From NCBI GenBank assembly GCA_911728455.2, contig OU452222.1:22828090-22892089 (forward strand): a DNA stretch of 64,000 nt, given 5' to 3'. The notes below the pieces were generated by a model, which was not told where the DNA came from, did no database searches, and saw only the letters and a list, made by a program, of their open reading frames with translations. The first letter of the stretch is position 1. Each line of letters begins with the position of its first letter. Shown piece after piece: positions 32,566 through 44,546 of this stretch. The position numbers and the translations under genes are program-made. This DNA comes from Marthasterias glacialis. Its lineage: Eukaryota; Echinodermata; Asteroidea; Forcipulatida; Asteriidae.

Positions 32566-35500
32566 TTATGTTTTTATTTTTTCAAAGACTTTTAGTTTTA
32601 TTGAACCAATAATTACGGTGTTACCGTTTCTTGCATCATTCCAGCTGACTGCATTTTCTGCGCTGTACAGTATGACAGGATAACTGCAGTGCGATTGCTC
32701 CCATGGGCATGCACCTGATATATCTATCACAGCCAGCCAGCCACGGTCGACGCCACAACCACCATGGTTCTCGTTAATGTAGAACCGCCGTTCATACTCA
32801 CTATAAAGTATGAAAACATGAAGAAGAACATATTGACGTCTGGTATTATGTGCGTGCCATGCTAGCCGTAAATATAACGTGTAGAGGTAACAGTACACCC
32901 AAATCACACGAATCTGTTATTTATTACAACAACGGTTTAAACCAGAGTTAGTTTATAAATTTCAATTTGCCTTACACTGATGTGTGATAAGCACTGTATA
33001 CTCAGTGCTTTCGAGTCCTGTGGGGAATAACAACCACATGCAACTCGTGTGGGATTCGAACCCACGACTCCTGCATGACTAGAGCAGATGTCTTAACCAC
33101 TAGACCACCGAGCACGCCCGGTGACGAGGGGCCAGTTCGAATCCAGTATTATTAGCGGGAGGTACCGCAAACAATAAGGACTCGAAAGTACTGAGTATAC
33201 ATACAGTGCTTATCACACATCGGTGTAAGGCAAATTGAAATTTATATTCATTCCCCCGATGCAAATATTAACATCTTTCATATTCAGTTTAAAATGGACA
33301 CGATGGTATCATGCCATAGAATTATAAAGATCTCTATTTTCAGTTCGTGGACGCGTGATCAACACATTAAAAAGTGTTTTGTCCAAGACGGTTACCTGTA
33401 GCTGGTGATATTACCAATGAGGCAGATCGTTGGCCAACAGCTGCTCTTGGTGCGTAAACGTGAAGTACTGTGCCTATGGAAACGCATAGAATAGACGCGC
33501 TGCGCATGGGATAGGTCAATGTGCATTTTTCGTTTTGCCTCTAGGTGACGTCAGATGACGTCATGTACATGAGGTTATTAGCATTGCATTAGTACTCAGG
33601 GTGGCGTCGCCTAAAATTCGCAGTAAACTGTATACCGCACGGAGACATTGATTCCCAAAATGGTGCAACCAATATTATTGTGGAGATGATAATATTAGGT
33701 AAATTGAGTCAATTAGTGTAATTAATGTCCTCTTTCGATCTACATAAGTTACCTGGCAACGCATCACTTTGTGCACCCATCCGAACGGCTGTACAACGCT
33801 ATCCTTGTAAACTAATTGACTACATAAATATTGCAACAAACGAATTACCACACAGTTAGCAATACAACCTAAATTCACTACAGGCGTGGTCTTGTTTTAT
33901 AGCAAATAAACTGATATTTCAATATTGTTTATTGCTAAATTCCACGTTTTATTTTATCTTGTTTGGAAAGTAACAAAAACAATTGTGAGAAAAATTGGCC
34001 CGATTTACAAACTAGATTTTTGCATTCTTCTTTTTTTCACTCGGGTTTTCACCTCGGGTTTCACTACAGAAATGAAGCAGCTAGTGGCTTTACTCTGACG
34101 CAGGGTCATGTGTCATGTGACTACATCGATGATTCAATACACATATGCAGTACGAGATATGAATGCATAGCAGCTCGTACAAAACTAACTGTTTTGGATT
34201 CACAATAACAAACAGAAATATGTACTTGAACACACTTTCGAAATTGATTTCTTGGGGTTTTTACTTAATTCAGTCCAACTGGCTGTGTCTATCCCATCAT
34301 GTAAAGCTGAAAATATTGTTACAGCTATCAGTAGGCTTATTGCCTAAAAAATCCCTTAAAAACTACGGAACGTTACTCGAGTTACGGGCCTTTGAGTCTC
34401 TTGTGAATTGGCAGTCCCAAATGGGACGCTATTCAGACGAACACTCGAGACAGAGAAAAATGCTGCATTGAATCGCAACTGGTGTAAACTTTGATGCAAA
34501 CATGGTTCTATCCAAACAAAAACACACAATGAACAGAAGTTTATTATTTTCACCAAACTTAGCCTTTTTCATCAGCTGTCCGTTAAAAAAAAACCAAAAA
34601 TGTATGGATTCACACCTGACTTTCTTTTTTCTTGTTTCCTTTTACTTTCACAATGTATTTAGTGTCTGTAACATTTCTGCCTTTTTTTAAGTCTTAAAAT
34701 CATATAGTTCTCTGATTACACTTTGTGCAAAAACGTCGAATCATTGTGCTTTGCAGATTGTTTGCGTTTTCACGAAGAGACGAATCCGTGCACTGTGGGT
34801 TAAAGCCAATCACGCGCTCTGTGTGGCGAATCCTTTGTGATCAGCATTTTGTGTTTTCTACGAATCTGTTTCGAGCTGTGTCACAAAAAATATATATATA
34901 TATATATATTAAAGAATACATAGGTATCTATTCGTGATATTTAACGTATACACTACCGTATCACTTGAAAATATTATATAATTTCGATAAAAAGACGGGC
35001 GAAAATGCATTTTCAAAATGTGACCGACTTCAAAAGCGCTTTCCTCAAAACGCTGAAGTTTTGTTGCTGCGTACCCAGATTTGCCGGTTCGGAAGAACGG
35101 TGACGAATGATTGCCTATGGTTGTTATGATTATTGGTAGCATATACCTATTCTCAAATCCAGTGATAGAGAAGAAATTCGTGGTCGTTGATGTTGTCAGG
35201 TCACTCCATGGAGAGGATACAAGATGCTCTTGGGCGAACCAGCTCTGAATATCTGAGTTTTCTCCTTTGAATACCAACTCAACTTTGTCTCCAGTGTGGT
35301 CGTACAAGGACAGCTTGACCTGGGTAGGGAATCAGTCAATTGTTTTGCACGGTTTCGGCGTAAAGAGAACGAGCGGTTTCAGCTATTTAGGGAGATTTCT
35401 GTAAAATTTAACCTGAGTTGACCTGAAGTTCTTTGTAAAAAAAAGTGTTCTCTTTTTTCTTTACAATTTTCATTTTAGCTTGTAGAAAACAATTAACACC

Positions 35501-38500
35501 TTGAAATATGCACAATTATTATAACTTGAATAGATGAATAACAATCTGAGTGTGCTTGTTGTGTATTGAATAATGGTTGGTACATAGTTACCAGTTTGCA
35601 TTTGCCGTACAATGAATAATTTACCATGTGTATAGGAATCAACTCACCTGTGTGATGTTTAATTGTCTATTTTTCCAAGCATTGTACAGTGTTTCGTTTC
35701 GATAGTTCTCGTGTTCCTCAGAGCCGCAATCCCAGATCGCTTTAGTCCACAGATCATACAGCTTAATTCCCGTCCCAGCAACCCCTTTCAACACTAAGTG
35801 CCAATCAGACCCTATGCATTAGATAGAAAAAAAATAACCATTACGATGTTATCATGTAAATACTTTATCTGTCGTTGATTGTCTACTGCCATTATGAATG
35901 CTACAGTATTTGCTTTTGTTGCTCCAAGCCCGTCTGACGTTATTGTTTTGTATTGTTTAAAGTGTTATAATAACAGGCAGTTTGCGCTAACGTTTTCACA
36001 TGTAGCGGGGCACAGTATCAATGTTTTAACAACCACGCAACAGTCGTGCTGTTTGATTCACTACTCTATGGGTGTAGATACCAGGGATATGGGGGGTATA
36101 TACCCCCAAAAAAATGTCCGGGGGGTCCAAAGGCTCACCCCAACCCCACCGACCCCTCCCCAACCCAGGATTGTTTGGTCCTTAAAAAATAACTTTGTGG
36201 TTGTCACTGAAAAAGCACCCGATAGCTTTAGTAAATGAATAAAACATTTCTACAAATCCTTGTCAAGACAACACCCAACTCTTAGCACGCCTGTACACGC
36301 CCACCTGTACGTGCAAACAGTGAGTAAACGGTCATTTACACAAACGTTACAGAACTTAAACCAAACCCACCACTTCGCTGAAAATAAATGGGTGGATTTT
36401 TATTTATTTTTTTATTTATTTATTTATTTATTTTTTTTATGGAAGTCGCCAGACACACAAGGCAAGTAAGCCACTTGAGGTGTGGGCTACAAACTGTTTT
36501 TTCCAGGGGCCGTTGTCACCTACTCCTTGGGCTGAAACAGGGTAACCCCCTTTACAGTATGTAAGGATGTAGGCTTGGGTTTCATCTATCAGAAGCCTGG
36601 CTTGTAGAGCAGAAGGCTCTACCTCCCCAACTTTTACGGAGCAATTATGGTTAAGTGCCTTGCTCAAGGACACAAGTGTCATGGCGGGGACTCGAACCCA
36701 CACTCCGATGACTGAGCCACAAGATCTTGAGTCCCATGCACTAACCACTCGGCCACGACACGCCACACGCCACATGCCCGTGCAGTATTAGCACTGCTCC
36801 GGTTAAAATTATACTAGTTATAAATGGGTGAATGCCATGTTTGCCGCCCAGGCTATATTTCACATTTCTGGCCTTTTGGTTTTGCACAAAGGAGGCGTGA
36901 GTGCTTTTTCATTATGACGAACAGTGTGACAAGACTGGTCTGTTTAATCGGAATTCCAGTAAACGATTGGCCACACTGCATTATACTATTCCCCTCTCTG
37001 CCCCGCTTACATTAGCCAAAGAGACATGCAATGCGACAGACTGACAAACGGATACGGGTGAAGCGCATCAAAGTTGTTGCGGCTCAGTCGAAGCGACATT
37101 TCCAAGTGTTGTGGGTTTGCTGATCCTCCAATACTTCGTATCATAAAGGTGTCCAGTTTTTTTTTTTTTTTTCACGCTGGTTTAATCGTTTCCAACTTGG
37201 GGTATTTCAGGTGGGCTCTGAATTTGATGATTTCTCTTTTTATATCCCAAGTGTAGGGACCCTTTAAAAAAAAAAAAAAAAAAAAAAAAAGGACACGGGC
37301 CTGCTTAAAGATCGACGTTCATTGTGTGTCATTGCGATTGTGTTGGTCATATCGTGATATGAGATATGGACGAATTCCATAAAAAAAAATGCTTTAATCA
37401 AAACTTTGCGAAACTTCAAACGATTCATAACAATGTTGTTTGTATGTTTAGCGTCCATCATTCGATAACTATGGAAGTACTTATTGAAGCCTAACCGTAC
37501 ACGATCTAAAACTTACCCTGGCGGTTGTCGCACTGAGAGGCCGATTTCATATCACATGACGTGGCACGTGTTGAGTCATGCTGAGTGCTACATCCCATCT
37601 GACAAAAACAATGTATAACAAACATAGAGCAAACTAAAACACAAACGAGGCTGACTTTATTTATGGCGCTCCCTGCCAAAACCAGACGCTTCCTGGGAAA
37701 AATCACAACTGACACCCCCCCCCCCCCATCCCCTTATAAATTAGATGAAGATACGATATTTCAATTAACACCTAGTTAGGGAAATACATGGTAAGTGTTT
37801 ATCAACATACAAATGTGTCAAATACATCACATCACGTTGGTGGCATGGCTGATGTTTGACGGTTGTCTTCACTTTGAAAGATGCACTGTCAGCATTAACC
37901 CTTTCACGACCGGGGCTTGTTTTGGTTGCGTTTTTCCCAAAGTATGTGACCGATTTTGATGAAACTTGCCACAAATGATCATTTCACCAAGTTCTACATG
38001 ATGACGTCAAGCAATTTCCAAAAGCTGTCATTAGAGGGCGTTTTTAACTGCATTTTGCATTTTTGGTCAAAAATCGTGTTTTCCCCGTAACTTCTGTATT
38101 TTTTGTCCAGTTGTTTTGAAACTTGGCAAAATTGTACATTTTTACAAGATCAATATAATTCGAACTAAATTTAGGTACTGGAGTCACCTTTCGGTGCGTT
38201 ATAATCCATTAATTCATCCCATTTTTGGGAAAACAAAACATTATTTTTTTTTTTGCGTTTTTTTCATTTAGAAATCAAAATGGCGAAGTGAAAAGGGAGA
38301 AATCGAAATATATTTGGGGTCAGAAAAGTACGAAATTAGCATGATGAAAATATTATATTGTTATAAAAAACTTGATATAATTTAACCCCTTAATTACAGG
38401 CTAGAAACACAAAATCCAAGATGACCGCCAAAATGGCGGCCATTTTGAATTCCCAAAACCATTTCAGACTATCACCTGAGTCATCACAATCACATTTCAG

Positions 38501-41500
38501 GCAAAGAAATAAAAATAAGTGGAAATTATGTTCAAAAGGTTTAACATATCACACACACACAAAAAACCCAGTAAAATCGTGTGACCCAAGGTCAAACAAA
38601 TGGTTGTCATGGCAACAGCTAACCCCAGTATCAATAATATTTTACCAAAATGATTCTAGAAATATTTTGGGAAAAGTCCGAAAATTTCGCGTTGATCAAA
38701 CTAAGCGTTAAAAAGTTACGTGAACAAGGCCGAGTTGACAGTAAAAAAAACAGAATCTATTTTTAAATTGCTAATTATGAAGTAGAACAAGTTATGAACT
38801 TTTATTTGATACCTTAAAAGAAAAAAAAATCGGTCTGAAAGCGCAGTTAATTAAAACACAAATTCATAAAAGGCTGGGTCTGCCTTTAAATCCTCAGAGT
38901 TTATGAAGTACATCATTTGCATATACAATTACAAATACAATTTCGTTCTCTCGAAATGACATTTTGTTCCCTCGATATACTTTTGGGCTCTCTCATTATA
39001 TAATGATATTTCGAAGGAAAGAAATAATATTTTGAACTCTCTGAATCCGGAATTGCTGCATTATTTTGTACCTATATATTTATGTATTTACTCCCCCCCC
39101 CCCCCCCCATGTTCCTTCAGGGGCTCTTAGTCTTGGACCGATTTCATAATACTTGTATAGTATATATTTCTTATTCGTCTTAGCGATTTTGAAATGCTGA
39201 TGTTTCGTGTGCTTCATATGCTAAAAAAAAAAGACAGTTTACAATGAACACATGCGCATGAACGATACTTAAACGTGAACGGTACACAAATGCTTATAAT
39301 AAGTGTTGAAACAAATTTCGTAATAATTGTTTGACTATTATCACTTGATAACTATATTTGATTGTATGACTATATTATTTGAAACATAATTGTTTATATT
39401 ATTTTGTTTTTACAGAAACAAGTAGAAAAAAATCGTTCGCATGATAAAAACTACTTTAATGAAATCTTATCGCCCAAACACGGACAATACATCTTTAAAT
39501 CCACTTCACTATGTATTTTTCTAGAGCAGCCTGATTTTGGTGCGGGACGTTGAATACATGTGAGAATTGTTCCCATAACTATTGTAAAACGCAAAATAGT
39601 AAAATACAGAGCAAGTCATGAATCAAAAACACAAAAGTGAGTGTAAAACCAAATATATTTTACATCGGGAAAAGGAGTAAAGTTACAACAATATTGCCAA
39701 GAATGATAATAATAACAGTAATAATAATAGTGATGTTCGCAATGAATCGCTAAGCACGGTGCAAACAAAAGTATCAAATGAATACACCATACGCACTGCA
39801 GTTAAGAAAAATAGGAATATGTTAAAATTTTACGAGTTCCATTAGAGGACACGCAAGCCATTTGTGAATTAAAATTGAATGATGTCTGGTGAACCGAATA
39901 CTTGTTTTGTCACAAGTGAATGCTCGTTTGTTATTTTTTATTTTATTTTATTTTTTTTTATTATTATTATTGTTTATTTATTCCCTGAATAAAATTACTG
40001 TTGCTATGTCACATGGTTCGGGGCATAGCAACCTCGAGCAAAGACTAGTACTATTTTTCAAATATATAACTTGTTAACGGTTTATTGGGAAAGTTGTCAT
40101 TGACTCGCTCCTAATTTAAGTGTCTAATAGTTGGACCCAACCCAAAATAGGAACGGGGTGGGGGTAAATCATATCAACAGTGTCGACATGTCTGTCATAC
40201 TTCTAGCCAGCTTGAGAATTAATATAAAATTACTTGTCTTAGGCAAGCTCGGAGGTCTAGCATCTGGAGGGTCGTGGGTTCATATCCAAACTAATTTTCG
40301 TTTGGATTGCCCCCCCCCCGCATGACTTTTTTTTGTATATTATTATTTGTTATTTCATTTGTTTTTGTTTTTTGTTTTTTTATCATTATTTTTATTTATC
40401 CATCCATCCGTCCGTCTGTCCGTCTGTCCGTCCGTCCGTCCGTCCGTAGAGAAGAACTAATTAATTACATTCTTTACATCCACAGTGGACAATTTATGTG
40501 ATGTAAATGTTCATTTTTAAGCAATTTTATACAAGGAAAAAGGGTAACGTTTTATTCCCCACCCCCCCCCCCCCCCACCCCCGAAGCTGGGCCGAAGGAG
40601 TACAAGAGGGAAAGGAAAGAGGAAAGACACCAAGATTGGAGGAACAAGCCACTCCATGGCCGGTTCCTGAGATGTACAGAAGAAGTGGCGAGTTGCAAAT
40701 CCTGGAATTGGTTAAAGAGCGGAGAACTGAAGAAGGAAACCGAGGGCTTGATTACTGCGGCGCAAGACCAGTCTCTAAGGACAAATGTAATGAAGGCGAG
40801 GATAGAGAAAACGAACGTCTCTCCTATGTGTAGAATGTACAACAAGGCAGAAGAGACTGTATTTCATATTGTCAGCGAATGTAGTAAGATGGCTCAGACG
40901 GAGTACAAAGGCAGACATGACAAGTTGGCTAAGGTGATTCACTGGGATCTGTGTAAGAAGTATGGTGTCCAGGTGCATGCCAAGTGGTACGACCATGTTC
41001 CAGAGAAAGTTGTAGAGACCGACGAGGTCAAGATCCTCTGGGACTTTAACATTCAGACTGATCATGTTATAGAACATAGACGTCTGGATGTTGTAGTCTT
41101 AGATAAGACGAAGAAGATGTGTCATATCATCGACATAGCTGTGCCGGGTGATATAAGGGTGGCTTCTAAGGAGATGGAAAAGATCGAGAAGTACCAGGAC
41201 TTGGCCAGGGAACTTCGTAAGATTTGGCAGGTGAAAGTGAAAGTAGTCCCTGTGAAAGTGAAAGTAGTCCCAGGTTACGGGACGTAGCCCGACTCGAGGA
41301 GTTGCCGGCACAGAGGAAAATTAGATCTTTCTTTTGCATGCTGTGATATCGTGAAATAATAATAATAAGAATAATAAGAAGAATCTGAAGAAAAACAATA
41401 GCTATTCCGACTGTTGTTGGAACAGCTAATAAAGAATTTAAAAAAAATAAATAATAAATAAAAAAAACATAAAACCAAAAAGATGTCAATACCTTAGATG

Positions 41501-41819
41501 CCGTAAAGATGTAGGTAGACCCAGGCTGCTCGACCAATCTTCCCCCCGCACAAACATTGGATTGTGAGACACAGTTCAAGTCACATTCTTTTTTGGTAGG
41601 CCGATAATTTGCAGATTTACATCTAGGCGAGTCATTCAGACAGGCCTGGTAACACAGCTTCTGATTCTCGATAGCATCGATGGTCATGTAGGTCCGGCCA
41701 ACCAAAGCATAGTCAATGACACTACACCATGGAGCTACTCTTCCGTAAACCGAAGGTGTTTGTAACATCGCGAAAAGAATAAACAAAATGCAGGAATGTG
41801 CATTTATGCCGTGCTCCAT
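32566..41819 (-). CDS. Secreted PAN/apple-domain protein, skeletal organic matrix protein 5-like
   Basis: Five coding exons on the minus strand: 41819-41493, 37598-37517, 35811-35648, 35319-35147 and 32800-32566. Phases 0, 1, 0, 2 agree throughout, giving about 326 residues. Residues 1-26 form a signal peptide (hydrophobic ILFILFAML). Residues about 32-107 are a PAN/apple domain with the C-Y-Q-A-C pattern, C.SANY and KECDLN; PAN domains bind protein or carbohydrate. Exon 2 is a short Cys-rich linker. Exons 3-5 carry W-HLVLKG-AGTG-KLYDLW, VKLSLYD-TGDKVELVF, SPWSDL, FFSITG and RRFYIN-HGGC-DRGWLAV. I recall this arrangement from invertebrate proteins labelled uncharacterized skeletal organic matrix protein 5-like; the recollection is unverified. 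The likely location is extracellular. The first intron (3.9 kb) contains a LINE fragment and R1, and the last contains a SINE. The start is the first ATG and is supported by the signal peptide. Confidence 0.83.
32954..33246 (-). mobile_element. tRNA-like core in a long inverted repeat (SINE-A, copy 2)
   Basis: Outer arms of about 70 bp (tataaatttcaatttgcc…gtgtgataagcactgtatactcag at the left, its reverse complement at the right) enclose a minus-strand tRNA-like core. The core has an A box 'tggtctagtggttaagac' and B box GGTTCGAATCCC near 33052-33063. It lies in the last intron of the PAN gene. Confidence 0.85.
36070..36255 (+). repeat. Interspersed repeat (copy 2 of 25465-25670)
   Basis: It shares 'ggggggtatatacccccaaaaaaatgtcc' and the end 'tgtggttgtcactgaaaaagcacccgatagctt'. 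It is intronic in the PAN gene. Confidence 0.7.
36396..36434. repeat. (TTTA)n simple repeat
   Basis: A TTTA-rich tract directly abuts the end of the SINE-B copy. On the SINE strand this is its A-rich tail. Confidence 0.8.
36440..36766 (-). mobile_element. tRNA-derived SINE (SINE-B, copy 2)
   Basis: On the minus strand it has A box 'tggccgagtggttagtgc', B box GGTTCGAGTCC, then 'catgacacttgtgtccttgagcaaggcacttaacc' and a body ending next to an AAAT tail (36396-36434). It is better preserved than 24570-24907. Confidence 0.87.
37895..38735 (+). repeat. R1 interspersed repeat, near full length (~840 bp)
   Basis: It runs from 'aaccctttcacgaccggggc' through 'gattttgatgaaacttgccacaaatg', 'agagggcgttttt', 'aatccaagatgaccgccaaaatggcggcc', 'gtgtgacccaaggtcaaac' and 'tgtcatggcaacagct' to 'ttaaaaagtta'. 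Related copies are 48530-49330 (minus) and fragments at 10080, 28360, 31130 and 52020. I see no terminal inverted repeats and no reading frame, so its class is open. Confidence 0.82.
38736..40400. other. Intron 1 of PAN gene, no exon seen
   Basis: Mostly unique AT-rich sequence with a C15-16 tract near 39094-39109, T-rich runs at 39930-39970, and a C9-10 tract near 40310. Nothing else I can support. Confidence 0.5.
40400..40447. repeat. (CCGT/CTGT)n tetranucleotide repeat
   Basis: A run of CCAT, then CCGT and CTGT units. It is the reverse-complement type of the GGAC tract at 61897-61940. Confidence 0.9.
40573..41287 (+). pseudogene. LINE C-terminal fragment with zinc finger and restriction-like endonuclease region
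   Basis: The frame from about 40575 to the stop at 41285-41287 reads WRNKPLHGRFLRCTEEVA, ETEGLITAAQDQSLRTN, CRMYNKAEETVFHIVSEC, HWDLCKKYG, KWYDHVPE, KILWDFNIQTDHVIEHRRLD and IIDIAVPGD..EKIEKYQDLARELRKIW. This order (C-C-H-C knuckle, then an RRPD..D-type region) is that of the C-terminal tail of LINEs with a restriction-like endonuclease. Two key positions look decayed: the second Cys of the knuckle is Tyr (CRMY) and the P of RRPD is Leu. The reverse transcriptase is absent; the fragment is cut at the left by a C-rich tract and at the right after a short in-frame duplication (VKVKVVPVKVKVVP). It is a dead insertion in intron 1 of the PAN gene, on the opposite strand. Confidence 0.75.
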
Positions 41820-41821
41820 GA

Positions 41822-42275
41822 TTTAATAAACGGATAAGACACACACAAAATGGAAATACACCGTCGCTACTGCTGTGAGTTTTACCTAATTCATGCCAAA
41901 TTAGCTTAAAGCAAGAACTAATATCAGAGAATAGTAATTTGTAGTGTGATCATTTGTTGTTGTCAAACGCTAGTCTCATTTTTGAGTTGCAGACAGTTGC
42001 AGGCTGTGAAGGTGAGGCCGTGAAGTCATATCATGGTAATAGCGCTAAACAGCCACGTGAAGGATACTAAGTCATAATTTACACGACAATTCAGGTGCAC
42101 TTAACGATGTTTTGTTAATTAGGAGCTGTCGTTAAATTGCTTCAGAAACAGTAATTACTCATATCATGGGTAGCGGCGTCAGTCCGTTCCAGAGGAGGCG
42201 GGGGAGTGGGTTATGTTGACACTGTCATACATGGCATAATTTAAATGGCTTAATGGCTTAACTTAAATTAGATGT
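41822..42275. other. 5' flank of PAN gene
   Basis: Unique sequence upstream of the minus-strand start codon at 41819. It would contain the promoter and any 5' UTR exon. I see no clear TATA box or initiator I can defend. Confidence 0.4.
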
Positions 42276-42279
42276 TCAG

Positions 42280-43860
42280 GATTCAGCGGAACACCTGTTG
42301 TTGTTGTTTTTTCCCCCCGATTCTTTGAGGTGATCGGGCTTTCGCCGAACACATATTGTTTTTGTTCAAGCTCCCTCATATACTAGAAACTTCACACACA
42401 ATTAGATCATAACTGGTGGATGAAACCGATGTTGTGACGTCATGATGACGTCATCAGGTGTCATAGTACATTACATCAACATTTATTATTTCAAAAAACA
42501 TAACTTCTGAACTATATTTCATTTGAAAATATATATATATATATATTATAATATACACATTATCGAAAAAGTCTGTAAAAACTGAATAAACGCTTTACTA
42601 ACGTAACCACAATTGTTCCTTTTCAAACTGGAAGTTGAAAATTAAAAAAAATAATATCTAAAGAACTACTTATCAAATGATGATTTTTTTACAGCTTTGA
42701 GCATGCTCAAACTTTTACAATGAGATGATATCATTTTGACCCTTACTTCCGATTCAAGCTGGACGTTAAATCGCCATTTTATGTGTGCATTTAAGCGTGT
42801 CACACTGGATTAGAAAGATCTAATTGCAATGCTTACACGGTACACGTACATACATGTACATGTGTGTGTGAACACAGGGTTGTGTTACATTGATGCTCCA
42901 TTGTACATGTATAACATAAAACTATGTGATGTCCGTAGTCTCCATTCAAGGTGCGCACAGCTTGATTTGGCAGCACGCTTTGTTAGCCCTGTGCGTCGTT
43001 GAGGTCTGCAGATGATATGAGCTGGAATTACTTATTCTTAGTTTTACAATAAAACTGTATTCTTGTTTTGAAAACTGGTTGCAAGAACAAAATAGATTAA
43101 AACTTAGCACAAACTTTAGTTTAGCTGTTCGGGTGAGAACTTCGCCGTGACGTCATGATGACACCATCGGTTTACAATAATTGCTTGAAATTCAAGTTCA
43201 TTATTTCAAAAAATATAAATTTATAAAGCAACAACCGCTTTTTGAATCTTCACATTATGTGTGGAAGTTCTTTATATTTGTAAATGACCTCATATGACCT
43301 TGCTTCCTATCCAAACCGGAAGTTCAAATAAAATACATGTAATAAAGCTCCCTTTAATGGTTTTATGTTCATATTTAAATGTTTTGTTCGTTTAAATGTT
43401 AATAGTTATTTTTTTTTCAGTTACCGTCATCTGGAGCACCTAATTTTTTGGAATGTCACGAAAAATCAGTGTTAGTCTCTTTTTTATTACTTCTTTTTCT
43501 CCTCGTCATTTGTCCCCCAAGTGCAACAAAAATACACAAAATAAAAATAAAATAAACACTTCTCAAGTTCACAAAAACTTCACAGATAGTTAACATTGAC
43601 GAAGAGCAACAATGATGACGAGTCACTAGGTGTCGAATTACATTAAAATAAATTTTATAAAATTGTTAAACTTCACAAAGGGGATTTCTTTTACAATATT
43701 GACATCATCCGAAATATTTTTAAAAACTAAATAAAAGCCTTACTAAACACGACTCCAATTTGACCTTGTCTGTTAAACCGTAAGTTTTTGCATCTGCTTG
43801 TAGACCTTTGAGCCTGCTTAAACTTTTGCCAATACGATATATACCGCAATAGATCTAAAC
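42280..43860 (-). repeat. ETS/CRE repeat family, reversed copies
   Basis: The order is inverted relative to 1-5820. It starts with a hairpin-like end (ggtgatcgggctttcgccgaacac, 42331-42354), then two TGACGTCA boxes (42435-42442 and 42446-42453), the linker 'caaaaaacataacttctgaa', then a degenerate ETS/NR block (about 42620-42770). A second diverged unit is at 43125-43325, ending in 'accggaagttcaaat', and a third lies at about 43610-43860. Coding content is absent. Confidence 0.75.
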
Positions 43861-43984
43861 TTGTCCTAGGATTTATTTAACATACAATACCTAGTCTAGG
43901 ACGAGGAGCTAAACATCCAACCCAGATAAATCCCTCGGCTCATCTGCAATAAAAATGTTACGCTGTTTATCCACAAGCTTATTT

Positions 43985-44345
43985 TTTTATCAACATTCTT
44001 GTCTTTTAGGTCAATAACCCCCCCTATGCGAGCCCAAAGCTACACTAAATGACCATGTGGGTGAATTGAAATGCCAGTCAAGACTTAGACTTGTGTTATT
44101 TACGATCAGTGCACACCGCAGTGTGCGGCCGCAAGTTGTTTTCACAAAGTGCATACCGCCTTGTGCCAATGACCCTTAGCACAAGGGTCAATCAATTACT
44201 GCACGGAGACAGGTGGCTACTGTCTTTCAACACGCCTTACTCTGCAATGGTTAGGGTCTAGCCAATGAAAGTTTACAGGCTTGTGGGGTATACCAGGGGT
44301 GAGGTTTACATGAAATCTTGGCTGTTTTGGCCCATTAAAAAAAAT
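43985..44345 (+). repeat. ~350 bp repeat, arm 1 flanking the SLC7 gene
   Basis: 'aggtcaataacc', 'gacttgtgttatt', 'caagggtcaatcaatta', 'caggcttgtggggtatacc' and 'ggcccattaaaaaaa' occur in this order here. They occur in reverse complement at 54890-55220. It lies about 200 bp beyond the SLC7 stop codon. Confidence 0.85.
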
Positions 44346-44546
44346 ATGCCCAGATTTGGTAGTACCTGCTGAATTTAATCAGCTCGTGGCTGACACAAGG
44401 GTAAGGCGTACAATAAAGCGTACATGGACAACAGAAGAAAGAACAACAGTAGTCTACCTCGCATAGGTGATCGATATTAAATGATTATCTCTGGGAATTC
44501 ACATTTCAAGGGACAGTTTCTAATCCAAGGAAAACGTGCAGCCTCA

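Noticed and set aside
36660..36766. Second tRNA gene candidate
   Set aside because: It is the head of a SINE with a typical body and an AAAT tail; a second, diverged copy is at 24570-24907.
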